Shown in pieces: positions 1 through 5,870 of a stretch of DNA of 6,689 nt. The notes below the pieces were generated by a model. It ran no database searches and was not told the DNA's origin. It saw only the letters and a program-made list of their open reading frames with translations. The first letter of the stretch is position 1. Every line of letters begins with the position of its first letter. A program made the position numbers and the translations under genes. The stretch is from Clostridia bacterium (GTDB lineage: Bacteria; Bacillota; Clostridia; Oscillospirales; CAG-272), in NCBI GenBank assembly GCA_017520365.1, contig JAFXFQ010000250.1, forward strand, positions 1 to 6,689, in the 5' to 3' direction.

Positions 1-1143
1 GTCTGCAAGGCAGTAAAGCTCGCATCTGACAGTGACACCGTCCTCCTCCACCGTCTCCGTAACGTTTTTGGAAAGGAGCTGTGCTCCGTTCAGAGTCTTT
101 TCAAGCTCGTCTTTGTAAAGTGCCGCCGCTTGTTCAAATGCCTCCTCCTCAGTGAGAGTCACCCTCTGCACCTCGTATGGTGTGTAGATATCCTTTTCCA
201 CAAACAATGGGAGAGGAACGGCATCAAACAAATAAATCTGGTTATACACAGTTATTTTATCACAAACCTTATACGGAATTCTACTGTTTAGGAAAAGATT
301 TATGTCAAAATTGAAAAAAGAGACAGTTTTTTTCTCCGTTTTTTCGCCTGTGTATACCTTTTTCTCCGTCTCAAAGGGTACAAACACCTCAAAATCACGA
401 AACACCCTTGCATAAACGTTGCCGTCCGCACTTTCAAGTCGGGTCATAGTGTCCTGTCGATATGATACCACGGCACTTATAAGCAGCTCTCCCTCAAGAA
501 CGGTATCGTATATCTTAACAACGGGATCACCGCTTTTACAGGATATCAGCTCAATATGCCCCGTTTCAGTAGCCACAACGTTATAATAGCCGCTCTCCTC
601 TGCCTTGTCCCCTCCGTGGGCGGTCTCCATGACTTCAACGTTTGCGTGAGTTCCGTTCATATTAACCGCGATCCACGAGATGTCCCGACACTCCATAAGA
701 AAGCGGTTGTGAAGCACGTCAAAATCGATCTCCTTGAACCTGTCTCCCACTCCGCATCCCAGGCTGTCAAGCAGGCTTATTATCTCCTTGTCGGAGACAG
801 TACTGTTTCCCTTCACCTCAACGCTCCATATGACCTGCTCAGACAGCCATATCATCAAGGCACAGATAACAGCACCGATGATCAGTCCAAACCTTTTGTC
901 AAACCTTCTGAACACCGCCGCAATCCCCGTAACGCCCGTCGCCTCCCACTCAATCCCCAAGCTGCGGAGAGCGGATAGTATCTTCTTTTTTCTGTAGTAA
1001 GGTACGGTGATGGTGAAGCTGTCCCCCTCCGTCTCCACTCCCCAAAAAGGAACGTCGTCTCTGGCAAATACAGAAAAGGCACGGCTTTTATCACTTCCTG
1101 AAATACGCAGTCTTAGACCGCCTCCAAAAAACCTTATGAGCAT
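1..1143 (-). CDS. yqfD: Sporulation protein YqfD (C-terminus cut by window edge)
   Basis: This frame reads open for 381 codons from an ATG at 1141-1143 to the window edge with no stop. YqfD proteins are usually close to 400 residues, so only a short tail should be missing. Visible layout: a soluble N-terminal part (about 1-84); one strong membrane span (about 86-103, containing GLIIGAVICALMIWL); then a region with a POTRA-like look (VKGNSTVSDKEI, then SWIAVNMNGTHANVEV); and a C-terminal part containing VYTGEKTEKKTVSF, which matches the corresponding VYTG...SF stretch I recall from Bacillus subtilis YqfD. The start follows GGAGG (1148-1152) after a short 4-nt gap, and it overlaps the end of yqfC by 10 nt, suggesting translational coupling. 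In B. subtilis, yqfC-yqfD is a SigE-controlled mother-cell sporulation operon; the biochemical role is not established. In many Firmicutes phoH follows, which would lie outside this window. Identification is from remembered family features. Confidence 0.88.
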   Translation of the reverse strand, partial: MLIRFFGGGLRLRISGSDKSRAFSVFARDDVPFWGVETEGDSFTITVPYYRKKKILSALRSLGIEWEATGVTGIAAVFRRFDKRFGLIIGAVICALMIWLSEQVIWSVEVKGNSTVSDKEIISLLDSLGCGVGDRFKEIDFDVLHNRFLMECRDISWIAVNMNGTHANVEVMETAHGGDKAEESGYYNVVATETGHIELISCKSGDPVVKIYDTVLEGELLISAVVSYRQDTMTRLESADGNVYARVFRDFEVFVPFETEKKVYTGEKTEKKTVSFFNFDINLFLNSRIPYKVCDKITVYNQIYLFDAVPLPLFVEKDIYTPYEVQRVTLTEEEAFEQAAALYKDELEKTLNGAQLLSKNVTETVEEDGVTVRCELYCLAD

Positions 1144-1391
1144 ATATCCTCCAAAAATCCCACAGATGATATCCTCCCCGATACAACGAGCACGTCTCCG
1201 CTGAAGGCCTCAACACAAAGCGCCCCTCCACGGATCTCAATACGTCCCTCAACAGTATCGGCGTATACACAGCCGCTGTCAAAATCAAGAAGTGCCGTGC
1301 ATCCCGTAAGCGTCAGCTCCTCCCTGCCGAATATCTCAGTATACACCGCCCCACCGAGGCTTTCTCTGAGCTTTTTCAAAACGTCACCCAT
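1134..1391 (-). CDS. yqfC: Sporulation protein YqfC (YabP/YqfC family)
   Basis: An 85-residue protein with the short all-beta look of the YabP/YqfC family: an N-terminal KKLRESLGG helix, then LTLTGCTALLDFDSGCVYADTVEGRIEIRGG and a closing GRISSVGFLED, similar in layout to the 93-residue B. subtilis YqfC. There is no signal peptide or membrane span. The ATG (1389-1391) is preceded by AAAGGAG (1398-1404, minus strand) at a good distance. The stop overlaps the first codons of yqfD, and the order yqfC-yqfD is the classical one, which supports both calls. A SigE-type promoter lies just upstream. The family is known to be needed for efficient sporulation and expressed in the mother cell; its molecular function is not known. 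YabP, the paralogue in the same family, is the main alternative, but the adjacent yqfD favours yqfC. Confidence 0.85.
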   Translation of the reverse strand: MGDVLKKLRESLGGAVYTEIFGREELTLTGCTALLDFDSGCVYADTVEGRIEIRGGALCVEAFSGDVLVVSGRISSVGFLEDICS

Positions 1392-1434
1392 AAAGAGCTC
1401 CTTTCGTAATTATTACCACTTCGTCCACATATAG

Positions 1435-1462
1435 ATTTTATGAAACGAAAAGCACAATATTA
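1435..1462 (-). promoter_or_regulatory. Putative SigE promoter for yqfC-yqfD
   Basis: On the minus strand TAATATT (1456-1462) is followed after 13 nt by CATAAAAT (1435-1442). These match the SigE consensus elements KMATATT (7 of 7) and CATACAMT (7 of 8), with a spacer at or slightly below the usual length. Transcription would start near 1428, giving a leader of roughly 37 nt that contains the yqfC ribosome binding site. B. subtilis yqfC is transcribed by SigE, which agrees. The assignment is by consensus match only. Confidence 0.6.
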
Positions 1463-1475
1463 CAGGGAGCCTTCA

Positions 1476-2513
1476 ATGAAAAAGCTTTTAAAAATTTTCG
1501 CCGTTACGGCGCTAATAATATTTGCCGTGATCCTTACAGCATTTTCCGAAAAAGCCTCCGCGCTTTGCATAGATGCTCTGCGAGTATGCGCCCTTTCCGT
1601 GGTCCCCGCCCTTTTCCCGTATATGATAATCTCCCGAATGCTTGTTTCAAGCGGAGCTTTTGCCGTTCCGAAAAGGCTTTTTTGGCCTGTCAGGATATTA
1701 GGGCTCCCCCCTTCCTGCGGAGCGGCTGTTCTAATGGGCGCCCTTTGTGGATTTCCTGTTGGAGCGGCAACCGCCGTTGAGATGTACAAAAAGGGGGAGC
1801 TTTCAAAAACTCAGACAGAGGTCCTTATCAGCGCGTGCAACAACACAGGCCCAAGCTTTGTAATATCCGTGATCGGTGTTTCCTTCTTCAAAAGCGCAGC
1901 CTTCGGCAGATGGCTGTATTTTTCTCAGCTTGCTGCAAGCCTTGTCTCAGCGGTCATCGTAAACCGACTCCTGTTTCCATTCAAGAGAGAAAATGAGCCC
2001 AAAGCATCCGTAAAGATCGTCGTGCCCGACGTTTTCAGCGCAGTGCAAGGATCTGTACTTTCCACCCTGACCGTATGTGGCTTCATCGTCTTTTTCTATG
2101 TAATCTCAGGCTTCACAGTACCCCTGATCAAAAGCTTCTCTCCTCTGCTCTCAGGCGTTTTCGCAGCCATTCTTGAATTTTCCGGAGGAGCAGGAGCAGC
2201 CGCCCTTGAGGGAGGAGTGAGAGGTCGGTTTCTTTGCGGACTTGCAGTTGGCTTTTCGGGACTTTCTGTATTTTGCCAGACTGCGTCCTTTACCCAAAAG
2301 GAAGAGATATCGCTGAAGCGTTGCTTTTGTACGAAGATCATACAAGGGATCATAACGGGTTCGCTTTGCACCGCACCTTTGCCGTTTGCCAAAGAGATCG
2401 CCGCCTTTTCAGTTACGGAAAATGCCGATATTATCGGTTTTTCACCGGTCATTGCGGCAATTATCTCTTGTTTTCTGTGTATCTTCGCCGCAAAAGCCTT
2501 TATTGATGAATAA
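1476..2513 (+). CDS. ylbJ: YlbJ-like sporulation integral membrane protein
   Basis: A 345-residue very hydrophobic protein with about eight candidate membrane segments. It carries features of the YlbJ family (related to Gate/nucleoside-recognition domain proteins): GFPVGA at 92-97, CNNTGPSF at 121-128, LEFSGG at 233-238 and GLSVFCQ at 262-268. It is somewhat shorter than B. subtilis YlbJ (about 408 residues), which is known as a SigE-dependent protein needed for proper spore cortex formation. I chose the ATG at 1476 because GGGAG (1465-1469) precedes it; an in-frame ATG at 1440 would add 12 charged residues, lacks a ribosome binding site and overlaps the divergent promoter. The gene is divergent from yqfC with 84 nt between starts, so shared mother-cell expression is likely. 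The frame ends without a visible terminator before the next promoter. What it transports, if anything, is unknown. A generic nucleoside-recognition domain protein is the alternative call. Confidence 0.8.
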   Translation: MKKLLKIFAVTALIIFAVILTAFSEKASALCIDALRVCALSVVPALFPYMIISRMLVSSGAFAVPKRLFWPVRILGLPPSCGAAVLMGALCGFPVGAATAVEMYKKGELSKTQTEVLISACNNTGPSFVISVIGVSFFKSAAFGRWLYFSQLAASLVSAVIVNRLLFPFKRENEPKASVKIVVPDVFSAVQGSVLSTLTVCGFIVFFYVISGFTVPLIKSFSPLLSGVFAAILEFSGGAGAAALEGGVRGRFLCGLAVGFSGLSVFCQTASFTQKEEISLKRCFCTKIIQGIITGSLCTAPLPFAKEIAAFSVTENADIIGFSPVIAAIISCFLCIFAAKAFIDE

Positions 2514-2528
2514 AAACAAAAAAATTAC

Positions 2529-2557
2529 TTGATTTGTGACGAAAGATTTAATATAAT
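2529..2557 (+). promoter_or_regulatory. SigA-type promoter of the small Cys protein-prfB unit
   Basis: TTGATT (2529-2534) and TATAAT (2552-2557) are separated by 17 nt: five of six and six of six matches to consensus at the optimal spacing. The start point would be near 2564, about 20 nt before the GTG chosen for the downstream gene. This would make the in-frame ATG at 2567 almost leaderless, which supports the later start. Confidence 0.8.
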
Positions 2558-2584
2558 AGTGGGAGTATGAAAGAAGGTGAAGGC

Positions 2585-2788
2585 GTGAAAACTGAAAAGT
2601 GTGAAAGGATCTGCGCATATTGCGAAAAGGCTGTACCCGTTTTCGACAAGGATACCGTTCTGTGCGAAAAGAGGGGCATCGTTTCAAAGGCATACTCCTG
2701 CAGTCGCTTTTCCTATGATCCTCTGAAAAGAGTTCCCCCGAAGATACAAACTGCGCCTACCCTTGAGTTTATTGATATCGACGACTAA
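2585..2788 (+). CDS. Small Cys-rich protein, putative zinc-binding, upstream of prfB
   Basis: A 67-residue protein with five cysteines: C6, a C10-x2-C13 knuckle (CAYC), C27 and C39, arranged as CxxC ... LCEKRG ... YSCSRFSYDPLKRVPP. This spacing suggests a single zinc site in a minimal zinc-ribbon-like fold, followed by a conserved-looking FSYDPLKR stretch and an acidic tail (EFIDIDD). I recall similar unnamed short proteins in Clostridia but no established function, so none is assigned. The start is taken as GTG at 2585 because AAGGTG (2574-2579) lies 5 nt upstream and the promoter's predicted start point is near 2564; an in-frame ATG at 2567 would add six residues. Only 16 nt separate its stop from the prfB ATG and no terminator intervenes, so co-transcription with prfB is expected. 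The coding call is good; the zinc binding is an inference from cysteine spacing. Confidence 0.75.
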   Translation: MKTEKCERICAYCEKAVPVFDKDTVLCEKRGIVSKAYSCSRFSYDPLKRVPPKIQTAPTLEFIDIDD

Positions 2789-2804
2789 AGAAAGGTATAC
2801 TTAA

Positions 2805-3914
2805 ATGATTATTGAGATCGAAGAGGCTAAATATAAGCTGGCAAATTTCAGAGCTGACGTTGAAGAGCTGGGAAACGCACTCAGAGTAGATGACCTGAGA
2901 GCTGAGGCTGCTGAGCTTGAAAAGAAGGCGCTTGAGCCCGATTTCTGGAACGACCAGGAAAATTCAGGTAAGATCCTCCGCCAGACAAAGCAGCTCAAGG
3001 ATAAGATCGAACGCTATGAAAAGCTTGAGGCAAAGCTTGAGGATGCCATCACCCTTTGCGAGCTTGCTATCGAGGAGGGCGACGAGTCTATGAAGGAGGA
3101 GATCTTCGCAGAGGTCGCCGAGATCGAATCCGAGGAGGAAAAGATGCGCATCGAGGTGCTTCTTTCCGGCGAATACGACCATAATAACGCAATCCTCTCC
3201 TTTCACCCCGGTGCAGGCGGCACCGAGGCTCAGGACTGGGCTCAGATGCTTTACCGTATGTATACACGTTGGGGCGAATCCCACGGCTATAACGTCAAGC
3301 TTATCGACTGGCTTGACGGCGAAGAGGCAGGTATCAAGTCCGCTACCATTATGATCGAGGGTATCAACGCCTACGGTTACCTCAAGAGTGAAAACGGCGT
3401 TCACAGACTTGTCCGCGTTTCTCCCTACGACGGAAGCGGACGCCGCCACACATCCTTTGCATCCGTCGAGGTCCTCCCCGAGTTCGAGGACGATAACTCC
3501 ATCGAGCTTCGTGATGAGGATCTTGAGATCACAGCTCACCGCTCCTCCGGTGCCGGCGGACAGCACGTCAACAAAACAGACTCCGCTATCCGTATCGTTC
3601 ACATCCCCACAGGTATCGTTGTCGGATGCCAGACAGAGCGAAGCCAGCTTCAGAACAAGGAAACGGCTCTCAAAATGCTTAAATCCAAGCTTATGGAGAT
3701 CAAGCAGAGAGAAAAGCTGGAAAAGATCGAGGATATCACAGGTAACAAGACCAATATCGAGTGGGGCGCACAGATCCGCTCCTACGTATTCATGCCCTAC
3801 ACTCTCGCCAAGGATACGAGAACAGGCTTTGAGGACGGTAATATTCAGAGCGTTATGGACGGCAACATCGACGGCTTCATCAACGCATATCTGAAGATGA
3901 TCACTGAAAAATAA
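2805..3914 (+). CDS. prfB: Peptide chain release factor 2 (RF2)
   Basis: A 369-residue class I release factor that recognises UGA and UAA in the ribosomal A site and triggers hydrolysis of peptidyl-tRNA. The GGQ catalytic motif is at 251-253 within SSGAGGQHVNKTDSA, nearly co-linear with E. coli RF2 (250-252). The stop-codon recognition tripeptide is at 206-208 and reads SPY instead of the usual SPF. An N-terminal helical domain (about 1-115, rich in Lys/Glu heptads) and the C-terminal WGAQIRSYVF ... TGFEDGNIQSVMDG ... DGFINAYL signature are intact. AAAGG (2791-2795) precedes the ATG at a 9-nt distance. RF2 rather than RF1 is indicated by SPY/SPF instead of PxT and by overall similarity. Unlike E. 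coli and B. subtilis prfB, there is no in-frame UGA or CTTTGA slippery site near codons 22-30; the frame is continuous, so the autoregulatory +1 frameshift is absent. The gene is probably transcribed together with the upstream small Cys protein. Confidence 0.97.
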   Translation: MIIEIEEAKYKLANFRADVEELGNALRVDDLRAEAAELEKKALEPDFWNDQENSGKILRQTKQLKDKIERYEKLEAKLEDAITLCELAIEEGDESMKEEIFAEVAEIESEEEKMRIEVLLSGEYDHNNAILSFHPGAGGTEAQDWAQMLYRMYTRWGESHGYNVKLIDWLDGEEAGIKSATIMIEGINAYGYLKSENGVHRLVRVSPYDGSGRRHTSFASVEVLPEFEDDNSIELRDEDLEITAHRSSGAGGQHVNKTDSAIRIVHIPTGIVVGCQTERSQLQNKETALKMLKSKLMEIKQREKLEKIEDITGNKTNIEWGAQIRSYVFMPYTLAKDTRTGFEDGNIQSVMDGNIDGFINAYLKMITEK

Positions 3915-3919
3915 TTATG

Positions 3920-3952
3920 AATTAAAGCGGCACCGAAAGTGCCGCTTTAATT
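3920..3952 (+). terminator. Hairpin terminator or attenuator after prfB
   Basis: A perfect 14-bp stem (3920-3933 with 3939-3952) with a 5-nt CGAAA loop lies 5 nt after the prfB stop. The G+C-rich core GCGGCAC/GTGCCGC is flanked by AATTAAA/TTTAATT, so the descending arm ends TTTAATT. The U run is short, so termination may be incomplete, allowing readthrough into the methyltransferase 13 nt downstream, for which I see no separate promoter. Confidence 0.7.
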
Positions 3953-3965
3953 GAATGGGTGCTTT

Positions 3966-4721
3966 ATGAAAAAAGAAGCTTCAAGACAATCCGATTCCCT
4001 TATATTCGAGGGCATGACCTCCATATCTGCCGTTATCAACGGAAAAAACAGAAAGCTTGAAAAAGTCATTGCCGATGAAGAAAAGCTTTACTCCAAAAAA
4101 AAGCAGATAGACTATCTCACCCATCGCGCAAGCGAAATGGGCTTTGAGATGGTATTTACATCAAACGAGGAGATCGAAAAGCTGACAACGGGCAATTCCC
4201 ACGGTGGAATAATCGCAATCTGCTCCGAAAGAGAGATCCCTCCCCTTGAGGAGCTCTCTCCAAAGGCAGACGGCTTTTACGTTATGATAGACGGTATAGA
4301 GGATCCCTATAATTTCGGCTACGCCCTGCGTACCATATATGCGGCAGGTGCCGATGCAGTCGTGCTCACCCCCAGAAACTGGATGAGCGCAGCAGGCGTT
4401 GTCTGCCGCTCATCAGCAGGAGCATCGGAGCTTTTACCGATATATGTATCAGAAAGCGATGCGGCCTGTTCATTTTTCAAGAACCACGGTATAAAGGTGA
4501 TCTGCGCAGGCATCCGCAACTCCGTCTCAGCCTTTGATGCAGACCTGAAAAAGCCCCTTTTCCTCGTTGTCGGCGGCGAAAAGCGTGGTATCTCCGCAAA
4601 GGTACTGTCCCTTGCCGATACGGTGGTTCGCCTTGACTACGGAAGAGAGTTCAACGGAAGCCTTTCAGCGGCCAGCGCCGCCAGTGTTCTTTCCTACGAA
4701 ATACTCAGACAAAACAGATAA
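3966..4721 (+). CDS. TrmH/SpoU-family RNA methyltransferase
   Basis: A 251-residue protein with the two-part structure of SpoU enzymes, which transfer a methyl group from S-adenosylmethionine, usually to a ribose 2'-OH in tRNA or rRNA. Residues about 12-90 look like the substrate-binding domain (LIFEGMTSISAVING ... NSHGGIIAIC). The SPOUT knot domain follows: motif 1 DGIEDPYNFGYALRTIYAAGA (from residue 109, with the expected Asn and Arg), motif 2 VVGGEKRGI (about 201-209) and motif 3 FNGSLSAASAASVLSYEIL (about 229-248). Motif 3 departs from the common SLNVSVA form. The ATG at 3966 is chosen over an in-frame TTG at 3951 that lies inside the hairpin stem; the ribosome binding site is weak (GGGTG near 3957-3961). 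The target nucleotide cannot be told from sequence; RlmB-like, TrmH-like or thiostrepton-resistance-type specificity are all open. It sits 51 nt after prfB and may depend on readthrough. Confidence 0.88.
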   Translation: MKKEASRQSDSLIFEGMTSISAVINGKNRKLEKVIADEEKLYSKKKQIDYLTHRASEMGFEMVFTSNEEIEKLTTGNSHGGIIAICSEREIPPLEELSPKADGFYVMIDGIEDPYNFGYALRTIYAAGADAVVLTPRNWMSAAGVVCRSSAGASELLPIYVSESDAACSFFKNHGIKVICAGIRNSVSAFDADLKKPLFLVVGGEKRGISAKVLSLADTVVRLDYGREFNGSLSAASAASVLSYEILRQNR

Positions 4722-4788
4722 AAAGCCCCCGATGCCGATTAAGCTGTTGACAAGCGGATATTTTATCTTTCCCGGGAAATAATATGAC

Positions 4789-4814
4789 CGTGAAGCAATT
4801 CACGAAAACGTGAA
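4789..4814 (+). promoter_or_regulatory. Alternating hairpin elements in leader of small membrane protein
   Basis: CGTGAA (4789-4794), its complement TTCACG (4799-4804) and a second CGTGAA (4809-4814) are spaced by four bases each (GCAA and AAAA). The middle element can pair with either neighbour, giving two mutually exclusive 6-bp hairpins. The second one ends right at the GGAAGG ribosome binding site (4815-4820). This could modulate translation, but no ligand-binding structure is evident and the role is inferred. Confidence 0.35.
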
Positions 4815-4826
4815 GGAAGGTCAGCT

Positions 4827-5024
4827 ATGTCAAAGCATTCCCAAAAAACAGGCTTTGCCAAGTATATCGCCTGCGGACTTGTAATAGGCAGCGCAGTAGG
4901 TACCTGCGCCGCAGTTATGATGACAACAAAGCGATCTAAGCCAGAAGGCATCAGAGATAAGGCTCTTGTAGCTGTTGATGCCGTTGGCGGAGTTATGCAG
5001 AGCATCGCCAATATGATCCGATAA
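4827..5024 (+). CDS. Small single-span membrane protein, YtxH-like layout
   Basis: A 65-residue protein with a short basic N-terminus (MSKHSQKTGFAKY), one membrane segment at about 12-33 rich in small residues (GLVIGSAVGTCAAVMM, a glycine-zipper pattern), a Lys/Arg-rich boundary (TTKRSKPEG) and a C-terminal amphipathic helix (DKALVAVDAVGGVMQSIANMI). GGAAGG (4815-4820) lies 6 nt before the ATG, and a perfect terminator overlaps its stop codon, so it looks like a genuine monocistronic gene. The layout resembles short YtxH-type envelope proteins of Firmicutes, but the similarity is to layout only and I do not assign a function. A TTGACA at 4747-4752 has no matching -10 at normal spacing, so the promoter is not clear; a sporulation or stress sigma factor is possible. 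Confidence 0.7.
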   Translation: MSKHSQKTGFAKYIACGLVIGSAVGTCAAVMMTTKRSKPEGIRDKALVAVDAVGGVMQSIANMIR

Positions 5025-5062
5025 TATGAAAAAGGCTGTTTTCCGACAGCCTTTTTCATATT
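5023..5062. terminator. Bidirectional Rho-independent terminator
   Basis: A perfect 17-bp stem (5023-5039 with 5046-5062) with a 6-nt loop, in which GGCTGT/ACAGCC is flanked by an A run on one side and a T run on the other. It overlaps the stop of the small membrane protein and lies 3 nt from the stop of the convergent acetyltransferase, so it can end transcription from both sides. Confidence 0.92.
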
Positions 5063-5065
5063 CCA

Positions 5066-5830
5066 TTATTCAAAGAAAAGATTGAAATATGCATCCTTGC
5101 CCGAGAGGCTCATGACCGCACAATCGCCTCCGTGAGAGGCAGGTGTGAGAAATCTGACAGTGCCGAAGGAGCCCACCTCCTGCAAAAAGGCACTGCAGGC
5201 CTTGCCGCAGCTGTACTCAGGTGCGCAAAGCTCGATGATAACGCCGTCGGCTACAGCCGCCGCACACTCCTCACCGTCAATATACGCACCGTAATAAGCA
5301 ATGCCGTTTTTCTCCATAAAGGAAAGCGCCTCAGTGCTCCAGGGATAGTAGGAGCTTCCGCCGAAATAAAGATCTCTGATACGGAAGTATTCAAAGGGCA
5401 TAAGCCGTCTGACGGGAGCAATGGGATAGGATGCAGTTTTAACCTCATAGGATGAGAGTACCTCAAAAAAGCCGAGCCTTCTGTAAAACAGAGAGAGACC
5501 CTCGTCTGCAGGATGGATGAAAAGCTCACGCTCTTCCCTTTCACATCTTTCACGAATCCTTGAAAACAGCTCACGGCAAAGTCCCCTTTTGCGGTAAGCC
5601 TTTTTCGTTGCTACGGCGTATCCGTAGTACCCTTCACCTACGGAGAGGATAACAGCCATAGCTGCAAGATCCTCCTCATAAAATATACAGGATGTAAATT
5701 CAACAGGCATATTCTCATAGAAATCCGGAATAAAATCCTCTCCGTCACCGAAGGCCTCACTCCATAGACCTGCAATGACTGAAAGCTGTTTTTCATCAGG
5801 AGCAGCTATCTCTTTGTATACAATATCCAT
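5066..5830 (-). CDS. GNAT-family N-acetyltransferase
   Basis: A 254-residue protein whose first half is a recognisable GNAT fold using acetyl-CoA. An N-terminal LWSEAFGDGEDFIPDFY helix is followed by strands AAMAVILSV and GYYGYAVATKKAYRKRGLCRELF (motif A, with the pyrophosphate-binding R80-K-R-G83-L-C85 loop; a Cys stands where Gly or Ala is usual), and then EGLSLFYRRLGFFEV (motif B, about 110-124). Residues about 137-254 continue with PFEYFRIRDLY ... AYYGAYIDGEECAAAVADGVIIELCAPE, which has the strand order of a second, degenerate GNAT-like half, reminiscent of Eis-type enzymes but shorter. The substrate cannot be inferred. The ATG is preceded by GAGGAA (5837-5842, minus strand) and a strong promoter. 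It is monocistronic and convergent with the small membrane protein gene, and divergent from degV. Confidence 0.87.
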   Translation of the reverse strand: MDIVYKEIAAPDEKQLSVIAGLWSEAFGDGEDFIPDFYENMPVEFTSCIFYEEDLAAMAVILSVGEGYYGYAVATKKAYRKRGLCRELFSRIRERCEREERELFIHPADEGLSLFYRRLGFFEVLSSYEVKTASYPIAPVRRLMPFEYFRIRDLYFGGSSYYPWSTEALSFMEKNGIAYYGAYIDGEECAAAVADGVIIELCAPEYSCGKACSAFLQEVGSFGTVRFLTPASHGGDCAVMSLSGKDAYFNLFFE

Positions 5831-5851
5831 ATTTTATTCCTCAATTTTTGT

Positions 5852-5870
5852 TGATATAACGATTATATCA
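5852..5870. promoter_or_regulatory. Palindromic operator candidate over the acetyltransferase -10 box
   Basis: TGATATAA (5852-5859) and TTATATCA (5863-5870) form a perfect 8-bp inverted repeat around CGA, covering the -10 box and probable start point of the minus-strand promoter. Size and position suit a repressor dimer, but A/T-rich -10 regions produce such symmetry by chance fairly easily. Confidence 0.35.

Noticed and set aside
556..997. Plus-strand open frames of 140 and 87 residues antisense to yqfD
   Set aside because: They lie wholly opposite a frame with clear YqfD features, lack ribosome binding sites and have compositions typical of antisense shadows.
1440..1475. Upstream ATG at 1440 as the start of the YlbJ-like protein
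   Set aside because: There is no ribosome binding site before it, the added residues are charged and unlike the family's N-terminus, and the ATG at 1476 has a proper GGGAG site.
2964..3602. Minus-strand open frame of 212 residues opposite prfB
   Set aside because: prfB is unmistakable in this interval; the antisense frame is long only because of codon bias in prfB, with no ribosome binding site and no recognisable family features.
3388..3894. Plus-strand open frame of 168 residues overlapping prfB in another frame
   Set aside because: Ser/Thr/Pro/Arg-rich out-of-frame translation of prfB, without a ribosome binding site.
4747..4785. TTGACA (4747-4752) with TAATAT (4780-4785) as a SigA promoter for the small membrane protein
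   Set aside because: The spacer is 27 nt, far beyond the functional range, and no acceptable -10 hexamer lies 16-18 nt downstream of TTGACA.
5132..5455. Plus-strand open frame of 107 residues opposite the acetyltransferase
   Set aside because: It is antisense to a well-supported GNAT gene, and no promoter or ribosome binding site was seen.
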